Assembly (NCBI GenBank): GCA_910584265.1
Contig: CAJTZE010000008.1
Coordinates: forward strand, 1-64,000
DNA: 64,000 nt
Origin: an uncultured Dorea sp.
Lineage (GTDB): Bacteria; Bacillota; Clostridia; Lachnospirales; Lachnospiraceae
Reading direction: 5' to 3'
Shown here piece after piece: positions 1 through 8,917 of this stretch. Position 1 is the first letter of the stretch; every line of letters begins with the position of its first letter. The notes below the pieces were generated by a model. It did no database searches. It saw only the letters and a list, made by a program, of their open reading frames with translations, and was not told the origin of the DNA. A program made the translations under genes and the position numbers.

Positions 1-156
1 TTATGCGGCCTGCGAAGGTTTTTTCTATTATTCAACTGTCAAACTCCCGGGCAAGATATCTTGCGGAGAGTGCTGTGTGAATCTGCCGGAGGCTCTAAGG
101 AAGCGGCGATTTTATCAGCGCTTCATAGAAATTTACCGAAAGTTGTGCTATACTGA
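1..156 (+). other. Left edge, unassigned; possible tail of an upstream gene
   Basis: One frame is open from base 1 to a TGA at 154-156, and a second frame stays open into the start of apt. Neither translation resembles a family I can name. recJ often precedes apt in Clostridia, but I cannot recognise a RecJ C-terminus here. It may be a truncated coding end or simply apt upstream DNA. Confidence 0.2.
146..154 (+). promoter_or_regulatory. Extended -10 promoter of apt
   Basis: TGC followed by TATACT (149-154) forms an extended -10 element. No good -35 is visible. Predicted transcription starts near 161, leaving a leader of about 28 nt before the apt start at 189. Confidence 0.45.
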
Positions 157-188
157 GCACAGATTATTTTATGAAGGAGCGGATACCA

Positions 189-713
189 ATGAAAAAAATT
201 GAAGAATATGTAGTTAGTATTCCGGATTTTCCGGAGAAGGGGATCATTTTCCGTGATGTGACAAGTGTTCTGCAGGATGCAGAGGGACTTCATCTTGCCA
301 TTGATGAGATACAGAAACGGCTGGAGGGAGTGGAATTTGATGTGATCGCAGGCACAGAGTCCAGAGGATTTATATTTGGAATGCCGGTGGCTTATAATCT
401 GAACAAGCCGTTTGTGTTGGTGCGCAAGAAAGGAAAGCTTCCAAGGGAAACGGTGTCTATGGAATATGAGCTTGAATATGGAAGTGCAGTGATCGAGATG
501 CATAAGGACTCTATAAAGCCGGGGCAGAGGGTTGTCCTGATCGACGATCTGATTGCCACGGGAGGAACCATTGAGGCTGCGGCTAAATTGGTAGAGCGGC
601 TCGGCGGCGAGGTGGTGAAGATTGTCTTTCTTATGGAGCTTGCAGGCCTGAAGGGCAGAGAGAAGCTGACTAAGTATGACGTGGACAGCGTTATCTGCTA
701 CGAAGGCAAATAA
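189..713 (+). CDS. apt: Adenine phosphoribosyltransferase
   Basis: Purine salvage enzyme that makes AMP and pyrophosphate from adenine and PRPP in the cytoplasm. The 174-residue product has the family's usual length. It shows the N-terminal IPDFPEKGIIFRDVT segment, the TESRGFIFG flexible-loop region and the PRPP-binding motif VVLIDDLIATGGT. An in-frame ATG at 171 exists, but AAGGAG at 173-178 is correctly spaced for the ATG at 189, so that start is preferred. A hairpin terminator follows at once, so it is probably monocistronic in this window. Identification is secure. Confidence 0.96.
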   Translation: MKKIEEYVVSIPDFPEKGIIFRDVTSVLQDAEGLHLAIDEIQKRLEGVEFDVIAGTESRGFIFGMPVAYNLNKPFVLVRKKGKLPRETVSMEYELEYGSAVIEMHKDSIKPGQRVVLIDDLIATGGTIEAAAKLVERLGGEVVKIVFLMELAGLKGREKLTKYDVDSVICYEGK

Positions 714-734
714 ATAACCGGAGATTTTGCAAAT

Positions 735-767
735 GCCCTCAAATAACTGTTTGGGGGCTTCTGTTTA
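735..767 (+). terminator. Rho-independent terminator after apt
   Basis: GCCCTCAAA pairs with TTTGGGGGC around a 6-nt loop (735-758), followed by a T-rich stretch to about 767. Confidence 0.65.
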
Positions 768-785
768 TGAAGGAGAAAAAGTATC

Positions 786-1994
786 ATGAATTATGATTTT
801 ACAACAATAATGGACCGGAAGGGAAAGGATGCTCTGGCGGTGGATGCTCCGGAGGGAGCAATCGGGAAGCAGGTGCAGATAAAGGATGGACTTGACCTGA
901 TACCAATGTGGGTGGCAGATATGAATTTTCCTGTGCTTCCGTCTATTCAGGAGGCGGTCCGCAGGCGGCTGGAGCATCCGGCGTTTGGATATTTTCTGCC
1001 GTCCGGGGAATATTATGATTCAATTATCCGGTGGCAGGAAGAGAGAAATGGGGTGACGGGTCTTGCCCGTGAATGCATCGGTTACGAGAACGGAGTATTG
1101 GGCGGGGTGGTCAGTGCGCTGAATGTATTCTGCTCCAGAGGGGACAGCGTGCTGATCCACACGCCGACTTATATAGGATTTACGAATGCTTTGACGAATA
1201 ATGGGTATCACATGGTACATTCGCCTCTGACCCGGGATGAAAACGGCATATGGCGGATGGATTTTGCAGATATGGAACGGAGGATTGTTGAGGAGAAGAT
1301 TCATGCGGCCGTGTTTTGTTCGCCGCACAATCCCTGCGGGCGCGTGTGGGAGCGCCGGGAGCTTGAACAGATGATGGAACTGTTTGAGAAGCATGATGTG
1401 ATGGTGGTATCCGATGAGATCTGGTCGGATATTATCCTGCACGGCCATAAGCATATTCCGACCCAGTCTGTCAGCGGGGAGGCAAGGAACCGGACTATCG
1501 CTTTGTATGCGCCGTCTAAGACATTTAATCTGGCAGGCCTGGTGGGAAGCTATCATATTATCTATAATAAGACGCTGCAGGATAGGATGGAAAAGGAATC
1601 TTCCCTGTCCCATTATAACGAAATGAATGTGCTTTCCATGCATGCCCTGATAGGGGCATACCAGCCCAAGGGCGCCGAGTGGGTGGATGAGCTCAGACAG
1701 GTGCTCTCAGAGAATGTGGATTTTGCCTGTGATTTTATCCGGGAGCACTTTAAAGGAGTGGAGGTATCGAAACCGGAAGGAACATACATGCTGTTTCTGG
1801 ACTGCATGGGATGGTGCGAAAAGCACGGAAAAACCATTGATGAACTACAGAAGGCCGGGTGTGAGGCCGGGGTATTCTGGCAGGACGGCCGCGCATTTAA
1901 CGGATCCTGCCATATCCGCATGAATCTGGCGCTGCCGTCTGCGCGTGTGCAGGAGGCGTTCCGCCGTCTGGAGCGGTACGTATTTTGTGGATAA
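786..1994 (+). CDS. PatB/MalY-type PLP C-S lyase (cystathionine beta-lyase-like)
   Basis: Fold-type I PLP enzyme of the MalY/PatB branch, typically beta-cleaving cystathionine or cysteine conjugates; members are often annotated as aminotransferases. The 402-residue length fits. Visible motifs are the N-terminal IPMWVADMNFP typical of this branch, SPHNPCGRVW, the Asp of VVSDEIW that contacts the PLP pyridine nitrogen, and the Schiff-base lysine in APSKTFNLAGL (about K245). GAAGGAG lies just upstream of the ATG. The true substrate (methionine biosynthesis or cysteine breakdown) cannot be read from sequence, and no sulfur-pathway genes are adjacent. Confidence 0.88.
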   Translation: MNYDFTTIMDRKGKDALAVDAPEGAIGKQVQIKDGLDLIPMWVADMNFPVLPSIQEAVRRRLEHPAFGYFLPSGEYYDSIIRWQEERNGVTGLARECIGYENGVLGGVVSALNVFCSRGDSVLIHTPTYIGFTNALTNNGYHMVHSPLTRDENGIWRMDFADMERRIVEEKIHAAVFCSPHNPCGRVWERRELEQMMELFEKHDVMVVSDEIWSDIILHGHKHIPTQSVSGEARNRTIALYAPSKTFNLAGLVGSYHIIYNKTLQDRMEKESSLSHYNEMNVLSMHALIGAYQPKGAEWVDELRQVLSENVDFACDFIREHFKGVEVSKPEGTYMLFLDCMGWCEKHGKTIDELQKAGCEAGVFWQDGRAFNGSCHIRMNLALPSARVQEAFRRLERYVFCG

Positions 1995-2046
1995 AATAAA
2001 AATGCATTATTGTAATCGTAAGCAGAACAGATAGGAGTGAAAAACG

Positions 2047-3414
2047 ATGACAGACTATAAGGATATGCTGCATGCCCAGAGAGCGTATTTCGGGCAGGGA
2101 GAATGTAAGAATGTGGATTTCAGGATCCGGCAGCTTAAGGATCTGTACCAGTGGATTTGCGGACATGAGCAGGAGATCCTGGATGCGCTGTATCAGGATC
2201 TTAACAAGTCTCCTTTTGAGGCATATGCGGCGGAAATCGGTATCGTGAAGGAAGAGATACGGTATGCCTTAAAACATATACGGAAATGGGCCGCGCCGAA
2301 GCGGGTTAAGACACCGATCACCCAGTTTCCGTCGAGATCTTTTATCTATCCGGAGCCGTATGGGGTGGTGCTCATTATGTCTCCCTGGAATTATCCGTTT
2401 CAGCTGACAATCGCGCCCCTCGTGGGAGCAATCTGTGCAGGAAATTGTGCGATAGTAAAGCCGTCAGCATATTCGCCGAATACTACCCGCGTAATGGCGG
2501 AGATGATCAGAGAATTATTTCCGGCAGAGTATATTTCTGTAGTAGAAGGGGGAAGAGAGGCCAATCAGGCTCTTCTGGATGAGAAGTTTGATTATATTTT
2601 CTTTACAGGCAGTGTGAATGTGGGGAAATACGTGATGGAGAAAGCCTCGGCGCACCTTACGCCGGTCAGTCTGGAGCTTGGCGGCAAAAGTCCGTGTATT
2701 GTGGATGAGACAGCGGATTTGAAGCTGGCCGCAAAGAGGATTGTCTGGGGGAAATTCTTAAACTGCGGACAGACCTGCGTGGCACCGGATTATATTCTTG
2801 TGCAGAGAGGCGTGAAGGATAAGCTGGTCAAGCAGATTCAAAAGTATATCCGGAAGATGTACGGCAGGGATGTACTGGCAAATAAAGAGTATCCAAAGAT
2901 GATCAATGAGAAGCATTTTGACCGGGTGCTGGGATTGATGGAAGGCGCACGAGTGATTTACGGCGGGGAGAGTGACCGGACATCCCTCAAGATTGCCCCG
3001 GCGGTGTTAGATCAGGTGAACTGGAAGAGTCCGGTAATGCAGGAGGAGATATTCGGGCCGCTGCTTCCGGTACTGACCTTCTACGATATGAAGGAAGTAA
3101 TCCAGATGGTGAATGCGGCGCCGAAGCCGCTGGCGCTCTACTATTTTACAAGGGATAAAAAGAGGGAAGCCGGTATTTTGAAACATATTTCTTATGGCGG
3201 CGGCTGTATTAACGATACGGTGGTGCATCTTGCTACATCCTACATGCCTTTTGGCGGGGTAGGAAACAGTGGAATGGGAGGCTACCACGGCAGAGACAGC
3301 TTTGATACCTTTACCCACAGGAAGAGCATCATGAAAAAATCGGGACTGATTGATGTCCCGATCCGGTATGCGCCTTTTAAAAATAAGCTGGCGCTGTTAA
3401 AGAAGATACAGTAA
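2047..3414 (+). CDS. NAD(P)-dependent aldehyde dehydrogenase (class 3-like)
   Basis: Oxidises aldehydes to acids. The 455-residue length and lack of an N-terminal extension match the short class 3/fatty-aldehyde group (AldH, YwdH-like). The cofactor-loop MSPWNYPF, the general-base Glu in SLELGGKSPC (about E210) and the catalytic Cys in NCGQTCVAPD (about C244) are present, as is the late EEIFGPLLPV motif. A GATAGGAGTG ribosome site precedes the ATG. It lies 52 bp after the C-S lyase and may be co-transcribed. Substrate is unknown; the C-terminal tail is basic rather than clearly membrane-spanning. Confidence 0.9.
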   Translation: MTDYKDMLHAQRAYFGQGECKNVDFRIRQLKDLYQWICGHEQEILDALYQDLNKSPFEAYAAEIGIVKEEIRYALKHIRKWAAPKRVKTPITQFPSRSFIYPEPYGVVLIMSPWNYPFQLTIAPLVGAICAGNCAIVKPSAYSPNTTRVMAEMIRELFPAEYISVVEGGREANQALLDEKFDYIFFTGSVNVGKYVMEKASAHLTPVSLELGGKSPCIVDETADLKLAAKRIVWGKFLNCGQTCVAPDYILVQRGVKDKLVKQIQKYIRKMYGRDVLANKEYPKMINEKHFDRVLGLMEGARVIYGGESDRTSLKIAPAVLDQVNWKSPVMQEEIFGPLLPVLTFYDMKEVIQMVNAAPKPLALYYFTRDKKREAGILKHISYGGGCINDTVVHLATSYMPFGGVGNSGMGGYHGRDSFDTFTHRKSIMKKSGLIDVPIRYAPFKNKLALLKKIQ

Positions 3415-3426
3415 AGTCTGAACTTA

Positions 3427-3480
3427 CTATTCCGTCTATGCGTTCCGGGATCAAACCGGACTGCATAGGCGGAATAGTTT
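3427..3480. terminator. Bidirectional terminator between aldehyde dehydrogenase and feoB
   Basis: CTATTCCG and TCTATGC are mirrored by GCATAG and CGGAATAG, ending in T's on the plus strand. It sits between two convergent genes, so it can serve both. Confidence 0.7.
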
Positions 3481-3482
3481 TG

Positions 3483-5531
3483 CTACAGGATAAGCGACAG
3501 GCCTTGATAAAACAGGAAGCTTACGATCCATGCGGCTGCAAGCTGAAAGAGTACGAACAGCGCAGTGGTCCTTTTGCTGCCTGTTTCCCGGTAAATGGTG
3601 GCGATTGTTGCCGTGCAGGGGACATAAAGCAGACAGAAAACCATCAAGGCATAGGCATTTGCCATACCAAAGCCCATGCTGTTTAATACAGTGAGAGCCG
3701 CGGCCATTCCCTGGGATGCGGCAATATTCTGGATACCGAAAAGGACTCCGCAGCTGGACACCACGACTTCCTTGGCGGCGATCCCGGCAATCAGCGCTAC
3801 GATGATCTGCCAGTATCCCAGACCCAGAGGCCGGAACAGGGGTACGATAAATTTACCGATATAGGAGCCGAAGCTTGTGCTGATATCGGTTACATATCCG
3901 GCCGGACCGAAATTCAGCAGTACCCACATTACCACAGAAGCAAGGAAAATAATGGTACCTGCCCTTGTCAGATAATCCTTCACCTTTTCCCACACATAGA
4001 TGGCGATAGTTCTGGCGTTGGGCGTTTTATATTCCGGAAGTTCAATGAGCAGTGCGTGCTCGGACTTGCTGCCGTCAATCTTTGACAGGAGGAAGGCCGT
4101 AAGAATTGCGACTGCAATCCCCAGCAGATACATGGAGTAACAGACTGCCATAGCGTATTTTCCAAAAAACATAGAAGAAAACAGCACATAAATCGGAAGT
4201 CTGGCGCTGCAGGACATAAACGGTGTAATTAGTATAGTCTTCATCCGGTCTCTGCGGTGCTCCAATGCCCGGGACGCCATAATGGCAGGAACAGAGCAGC
4301 CGAAGCCCAGAAGCAGCGGGATAAATGCCCGTCCGGACAGGCCGAGGCCGCTCATGATGTCATCCATGACAAAGGCGACTCTTGCCATATATCCGCTGTC
4401 CTCCAGAAAGGCAAGCGCCAGAAACAGAATGAAGATATTCGGCAGGAAGGTGAGGATTCCGCCGACTCCGGCGATGATGCCGTCAACGACCAGCGAAGTA
4501 ACCATTCCTCCGGCATGGATGGCGGCTATCCCGTTGGAAACAAATACAGAAAAGGCTTCCAGTGCAATCTCAAAATACCCTTTCAGGAAATCTCCTACGA
4601 AAAAGGTCAGAAAGAAAACCAGAGCCATGATGGCAAGGAAGATGGGAAGGCCGGTGTATCTGCCGGTAAGAATGCGGTCGATACGGTCGGTCCGTTCTTC
4701 CTTGCTGGATTTGTTGACCAGTGTTTCGGAAATGATTTCTTCTATAAAATCATATTTTTGATTGATGATTTCCTTTTCGTAAACGCGGTCTAATATATCC
4801 GCTGTATCAAGAGGCCATCCTTCTATAGCGGATTGATCCTTTCCCAGATACTTAATAGCCAGCCACCGCTTGTTGGTAAAGTCAGGATATGTATTGGTAA
4901 TGCGCTCGATCAGCAGGTCGATCTTATCTTCGATCAAATCCTGATAAACCATGGCGTATTCTTCGTGATGGTTGTGCTTGTGGCGGATATCCCTGCCGGT
5001 GTGATGGTGATGGATCAGGGGACCCTGGCTTCCAAAGGTCTGATGGTGCGCAACTGCATGCATCAGGATGGAGAGCCCGGTCTTTTTTCTGGCAGAAACC
5101 GGAATAACCGGAATGCCGAGCATTTCCGGAAGGCGGTGCAGATCAATCTCCATGCCCCGCTCTTCTACGATATCCATCATGTTCAGCGCCAGAATCACAG
5201 GCTTTCCAAGTTCGATCAGCTGGAGGGTCAGATAGAGGTTCCGCTCCAGACTGGAGGCATCAGCTACATCAACGATCACATCGACCTCGCCGCTTAAGAT
5301 ACACTCTCTGGAAACCTTTTCTTCCATAGTATAGGAAGAGAGACTGTAAATGCCCGGAAGGTCGATCAGTTTATAATCCTGTCCCTCGTAGGAGGTATGT
5401 CCTTCCTTTTTCTCGACGGTAACGCCCGGCCAGTTGGCAACCTTTAGATTGGCGCCGGTATAGGCATTAAACAGCGTTGTTTTTCCGCAGTTTGGATTTC
5501 CGATAAATCCGACATTAATTGTTCTGTTCAT
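3483..5531 (-). CDS. feoB: Ferrous iron transport protein B (GTPase permease)
   Basis: Inner-membrane Fe(II) importer. At 682 residues it has an N-terminal G domain (P-loop GNPNCGKTT near residue 11, switch II DLPG near 57, NMMD at 117-120), a helical linker, then a polytopic domain with the two FeoB gate repeats. The longer reading frame reaches 5630, but the ATG at 5529-5531 has GGGAGG upstream and starts the canonical MNRTINVGFIGNP, so I use it. Its start overlaps feoA by 17 nt, implying translational coupling. Residues 174-189, between the G domain and its linker, contain 8 histidines, a possible metal-binding loop. Confidence 0.96.
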   Translation of the reverse strand: MNRTINVGFIGNPNCGKTTLFNAYTGANLKVANWPGVTVEKKEGHTSYEGQDYKLIDLPGIYSLSSYTMEEKVSRECILSGEVDVIVDVADASSLERNLYLTLQLIELGKPVILALNMMDIVEERGMEIDLHRLPEMLGIPVIPVSARKKTGLSILMHAVAHHQTFGSQGPLIHHHHTGRDIRHKHNHHEEYAMVYQDLIEDKIDLLIERITNTYPDFTNKRWLAIKYLGKDQSAIEGWPLDTADILDRVYEKEIINQKYDFIEEIISETLVNKSSKEERTDRIDRILTGRYTGLPIFLAIMALVFFLTFFVGDFLKGYFEIALEAFSVFVSNGIAAIHAGGMVTSLVVDGIIAGVGGILTFLPNIFILFLALAFLEDSGYMARVAFVMDDIMSGLGLSGRAFIPLLLGFGCSVPAIMASRALEHRRDRMKTILITPFMSCSARLPIYVLFSSMFFGKYAMAVCYSMYLLGIAVAILTAFLLSKIDGSKSEHALLIELPEYKTPNARTIAIYVWEKVKDYLTRAGTIIFLASVVMWVLLNFGPAGYVTDISTSFGSYIGKFIVPLFRPLGLGYWQIIVALIAGIAAKEVVVSSCGVLFGIQNIAASQGMAAALTVLNSMGFGMANAYALMVFCLLYVPCTATIATIYRETGSKRTTALFVLFQLAAAWIVSFLFYQGLSLIL

Positions 5532-5757
5532 CTGTCTCTGCCTCCCTGACTTCAATATTATCAGCAATCCTTTTCCCCAGTGCAAAGCGGGTTCCTCTGA
5601 ATTTGGCGGTGAGAGAACCCTGCTTGTCATTGTTGAGCACCGTGATCAGGCTTCCTTCTGTAAGGCCGAGGGCCTGCAGGCGGCGTTCAAGCTGTAATTC
5701 TATGTGAATGGAAAGCACCTCATAGGTGTGATGATTCTTACCTTCTTTTAAAACCAT
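5515..5757 (-). CDS. feoA: FeoA family SH3-like protein
   Basis: Small cytoplasmic partner of FeoB, 80 residues, with the SH3-like FeoA pattern: ERRLQALGLTEGSLITVLNN, then FRGTRFALGKRIADNIEV. It is first in the feoAB unit and overlaps feoB by 17 nt. GAGGT lies just upstream of the ATG. A promoter lies at 5797-5825. I see no obvious Fur box. Confidence 0.92.
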   Translation of the reverse strand: MVLKEGKNHHTYEVLSIHIELQLERRLQALGLTEGSLITVLNNDKQGSLTAKFRGTRFALGKRIADNIEVREAETDEQNN

Positions 5758-5796
5758 AATAGACCTCGCTGTATAATAGTTTTTACTACGGAAAGA

Positions 5797-5825
5797 AGTA
5801 TAGCACTATTTGACGAAATTTACAA
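5797..5825 (-). promoter_or_regulatory. Promoter of feoAB
   Basis: On the minus strand, TTGTAA (5820-5825), a 17-bp spacer and TATACT (5797-5802). It overlaps the divergent promoter at 5810-5838. Confidence 0.6.
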
Positions 5826-5838
5826 TCTGGCATATAAT
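5810..5838 (+). promoter_or_regulatory. Promoter of the CmpB-family gene
   Basis: TTGACG (5810-5815), a 17-bp spacer and TATAAT (5833-5838). Its -35 region overlaps the -35 region of the opposing feoA promoter, so the two may compete for polymerase. Confidence 0.7.
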
Positions 5839-5870
5839 GACTGAAAGTTATATAATTGCGGGGTGATGTT

Positions 5871-6740
5871 ATGGAATTATACCATTTAGCGGCATTTTTC
5901 TTTATATATGGAGTGCTCGGCTGGTGTGTGGAGGTTGCCTATGCTGCGGCTAAGCAGGGAGAGTTTGTAAACAGGGGATTTTTAAATGGTCCGATCTGTC
6001 CGATTTACGGCGTGGGTGTGGTATCGGTTATCTACTGCCTTGGAGAGGTAAAAGGAAATCTTGCGGTGCTGTATGTGGCATCCGTAGCGCTTGTTACGGT
6101 AATTGAAGGAATTACCGGATTTGTAATGGACAGGCTGTTTCATCATAAATGGTGGGATTACACGGATCAGCCCTTGAATATCGGCGGATACGTATGCCTG
6201 GTATTCTCATTGATATGGGGTGTGTTCTGTGTCTTTATTATGAAGGTTTTCCAGCCTATGGTCAAAGGCGTGGTGATACATATTCCGTTTATGATCGGAT
6301 TGATCGTTCTGATCGTATGTGCGATAGCAATGTCTGCGGATTTGTATGTGACGGCATCGGCAGTGCTGAAGCTGAATAAGAAGCTGGAGGCAATGGATAA
6401 GATTGCGTCAGAGCTCCATGAGCTGTCTGACAGGATGGGAGAGAACATTTACGAGAATGTGAAAGAGGGCATGGAAAAGGAAGAGAAGCTTAAGGAGAAG
6501 GCCCGGTACGCAAAAGAAGCCGGCAGGGAGCTTAAAGCAGAATACGATGCAGAACGGCGCATCCGCCGTGAGGAACTGCTGGCGAAAAAGGAAGAGCTGC
6601 ATGCCCGCTACGAGAAGCTGCTCAAGGAAAAGGGAGTGGTGGGAGAACGTCTCCTTCAGGCATTTCCGGGCATGGAATCAAGAAAATACAAGGCTGCGCT
6701 GCAGGAGCTTAAAAAGAGCATGAGAACAGTGCGGAAGTAA
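5871..6740 (+). CDS. CmpB-family (putative ABC transporter permease) membrane protein with coiled-coil tail
   Basis: 289 residues. The first 170 or so hold about five hydrophobic segments and the family signature FFIYGVLGWCVEV...NRGFLNGPICPIYG, which I recognise as the ABC_trans_CmpB/DUF1113 family. Its function is not established despite the name. The C-terminal 110 residues are highly charged (runs of Glu, Lys, Arg) and likely form a cytoplasmic coiled coil. A longer frame begins at a TTG (5856), but GGGGTG places the ATG at 5871 as the start. It is transcribed alone, between a divergent promoter and a terminator. Confidence 0.8.
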   Translation: MELYHLAAFFFIYGVLGWCVEVAYAAAKQGEFVNRGFLNGPICPIYGVGVVSVIYCLGEVKGNLAVLYVASVALVTVIEGITGFVMDRLFHHKWWDYTDQPLNIGGYVCLVFSLIWGVFCVFIMKVFQPMVKGVVIHIPFMIGLIVLIVCAIAMSADLYVTASAVLKLNKKLEAMDKIASELHELSDRMGENIYENVKEGMEKEEKLKEKARYAKEAGRELKAEYDAERRIRREELLAKKEELHARYEKLLKEKGVVGERLLQAFPGMESRKYKAALQELKKSMRTVRK

Positions 6741-6772
6741 GTCTGTACAGGTGAATAAAGAATCGTTTTGTG

Positions 6773-6803
6773 CGGGCGGAGACAGCAGAACTCCGCCCGT
6801 TTA
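6773..6803 (+). terminator. Terminator after the CmpB-family gene
   Basis: CGGGCGGAG (6773-6781) pairs with CTCCGCCCG (6791-6799), followed by TTTA. Confidence 0.65.
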
Positions 6804-6842
6804 TGATAAATATTTTTAGTTGAAATAAATCCGAATTATGTC

Positions 6843-6871
6843 TTGACAATGTTGAAAAAATGCATTATTAT
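6843..6871 (+). promoter_or_regulatory. Consensus promoter of the adhesin gene
   Basis: A perfect TTGACA (6843-6848), a 17-bp spacer and TATTAT (6866-6871). Transcription should start near 6878, giving a 145-nt leader. Confidence 0.75.
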
Positions 6872-6883
6872 GTCGATATTCAC

Positions 6884-6989
6884 CGATAAGTCAGTTTTTA
6901 CATTCTATTCAGGAAATTCTAACGGCAGTTCGCCTGGGGATGGTTCACCCTGTTTTCCGAAAAAGATATGAAATGACAAATCCTTATCG
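6884..6989 (+). other. Structured 5' leader, riboswitch-like, unclassified
   Basis: CGATAAG at 6884-6890, a few bases after the predicted transcript start, is matched by CTTATCG at 6983-6989. The pair encloses about 90 nt with further short pairings (GGC-AGTTC-GCC near 6923). A closing helix at the transcript start is typical of aptamer domains, but I cannot match it to a known riboswitch class. No terminator hairpin follows; AAGGAGG lies at 7011-7017. Confidence 0.3.
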
Positions 6990-7022
6990 CGGTAACTTTA
7001 TTTTTGTTTAAGGAGGAATTGT

Positions 7023-8900
7023 ATGAAAAAACGAAGAAAATTGAACAGGGAACAGTTGGTATTTATCGTGCTTGCGGCTGTGATGATGCTGGCACTGCTG
7101 ACGGGGAGAATGAAGCTCGCCGCGTCGGCATCAGGAGAGAGAAGCGTGAAAGATACCCATCAGCTGACGTATTATGATACCAGATATAACGAAGGCGAGC
7201 TTCGCGTAGGGTATTTTGAGATTGACGGAGGGATCCCTGCTATGTGTGTCTGTCATGAGCTGGATTCTCCGACCAAGGCAGGGACGACCCTTGTTACCAA
7301 TGCGGTTTATACGGCTGAGAATCACGGCAATGATCTGATGCGCAAGATTTATTATTACGGCTGGAGAGGGCCGGGGGATGTAGGAGCATCCTTTGTGGAG
7401 ACATGTCTGGCAGGTTCAGTGGCAAACGGGCATGATGATAATTTTTACGGTTACGGGCAGGCGTTTATTGACCGTATTGCCCCGCTTCCCGGCGCACCGA
7501 GGGGATTCGATGTGTATGTAGTATCAGATGGAATTAATACGACACAGGATCTGGCATTCTGGGATTACAACCCTGTGGGATGGCTGAAGCTGAAGAAGGA
7601 AAATACAGATGCAGAACTGGTGGAGTATAACAGCTGTTATACGCTGAAAGGGGCGGAATACGGGGTATATACAGAAGAGTCCTGCATAAATCAGAGGGCG
7701 GTTCTTGTGACAGATGAAGCAGGAAACAGCAATACTGCTGAGCTGGAGCCGGGAACATATTACGTAAAGGAAATTAAAGCTCCGGAAGGGTATCAGCTGG
7801 ATCCGGAAGTTTATCCGGCTGCTGTTATTCAGGAGGAAACCCGGATTCTGGAAACGGCGGATGCGCCGGTTTGGGATACACTGGGACTGCTGATCGAGAA
7901 GCAGGATGCGGAAAGCATGGAAGGACATCCTCTGGGAGCCGCATCTCTTGCAGGGGCAGAATTTACGGTTTGTTTTTATGGGGGATATTATACGGCTGAT
8001 AATCTGCCTGAGCAGCCGGAACGCACATGGGTATTGGAGACAAAAGAAGAGGAGAAGGACGGAGAGACTCTGTATCTCTGCAGGCTGGATGAAACGTATC
8101 GGACAGGCGGCGATTCTTTTTATGAGGCAGGCGGCCAGCCGGTACTTCCGCTGGGAACTATTACGGTAGAAGAAACCGGCGCGCCGAGAGGATATCTGCT
8201 GGAAAGGGTTTTCTTTCAGAATAATGGCGATGAGGTATTTGAGGAGAAATATGTTACAAGAATCCGGCAGAATGAGAATACAGCCGAAATGGAGGGCGGC
8301 AATGTATGCAGGACATACGACTATGTGATCCGGGGTGATCTGGAGCTTGTGAAGATTGCAGACAGAACCCATGCAAGGCTTGCCGGCGTGCCGTTTCAGG
8401 TTACCAGCAATACGACCGGAGAGAGTCATATCATGATTACGGATGAGAACGGACAGATATCTACAAAGGCTGAGTGGAATCTGCATACAGGAAATACGAA
8501 TGCAGGAGCATCCTCCAGAGACGGCGTATGGTTCGGCGTAAAAAGAGACGGGACTCCGGTCGAACCGGAGGATGCCAGAGGAGCGCTCCCATTTGATACG
8601 TATATCGTGGAAGAGCTGCGCTGTGAAAGCAATCAATCCTATGAACTGGTACCGCCATTTACTGTGACTATATCGAGAGATAAGACTACGGTGCATCTGG
8701 GAACGGTGACGGATAATGAGCCTGAGGAGGAAGTGTATGAGGAGCCGGAAATACCGGAAAAACCTGTGGAATCCAAAAAAGCCGCGCCTGTAAGGACCGG
8801 AGATGCGGCGAATATATCCATTTGGCTATTTACCTGTATTCTTTCTTGCGCGGCTGTGATTACTTGTGTTATGATAGCACATAGAATGAAAAAAAGGTAA
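7023..8900 (+). CDS. Secreted surface adhesin with thioester domain and Cna-B repeats
   Basis: 625 residues. A basic N-terminus and hydrophobic core (about 11-36) form a signal peptide. Residues 45-180 resemble a thioester adhesion domain: a Cys in IPAMCVC (C75 or C77) and a Gln in NTTQDLAFW (Q175) would make the internal thioester. Three Cna-B/SpaA-like modules follow, starting near residues 186, 285 and 440, with typical endings such as [12 protein letters not shown] and [12 protein letters not shown]. The C-terminus has a Pro/Glu-rich stretch, VRTGD, a membrane helix and KKR, resembling a degenerate LPxTG sorting signal. No sortase is encoded nearby. It likely anchors cells to host or matrix surfaces; the ligand is unknown. 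Confidence 0.75.
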   Translation: MKKRRKLNREQLVFIVLAAVMMLALLTGRMKLAASASGERSVKDTHQLTYYDTRYNEGELRVGYFEIDGGIPAMCVCHELDSPTKAGTTLVTNAVYTAENHGNDLMRKIYYYGWRGPGDVGASFVETCLAGSVANGHDDNFYGYGQAFIDRIAPLPGAPRGFDVYVVSDGINTTQDLAFWDYNPVGWLKLKKENTDAELVEYNSCYTLKGAEYGVYTEESCINQRAVLVTDEAGNSNTAELEPGTYYVKEIKAPEGYQLDPEVYPAAVIQEETRILETADAPVWDTLGLLIEKQDAESMEGHPLGAASLAGAEFTVCFYGGYYTADNLPEQPERTWVLETKEEEKDGETLYLCRLDETYRTGGDSFYEAGGQPVLPLGTITVEETGAPRGYLLERVFFQNNGDEVFEEKYVTRIRQNENTAEMEGGNVCRTYDYVIRGDLELVKIADRTHARLAGVPFQVTSNTTGESHIMITDENGQISTKAEWNLHTGNTNAGASSRDGVWFGVKRDGTPVEPEDARGALPFDTYIVEELRCESNQSYELVPPFTVTISRDKTTVHLGTVTDNEPEEEVYEEPEIPEKPVESKKAAPVRTGDAANISIWLFTCILSCAAVITCVMIAHRMKKR

Positions 8901-8917
8901 AAGGAGGCGCATTCATC

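Noticed and set aside
4257..4793. Open frames of 159-178 codons on the plus strand
   Set aside because: They lie entirely opposite feoB, lack a sensible ribosome site and show no protein-like composition; they are shadows.
7524..8696. A 390-codon minus-strand open frame
   Set aside because: Opposite the adhesin gene, whose signal peptide, domains, promoter and ribosome site are all on the plus strand.
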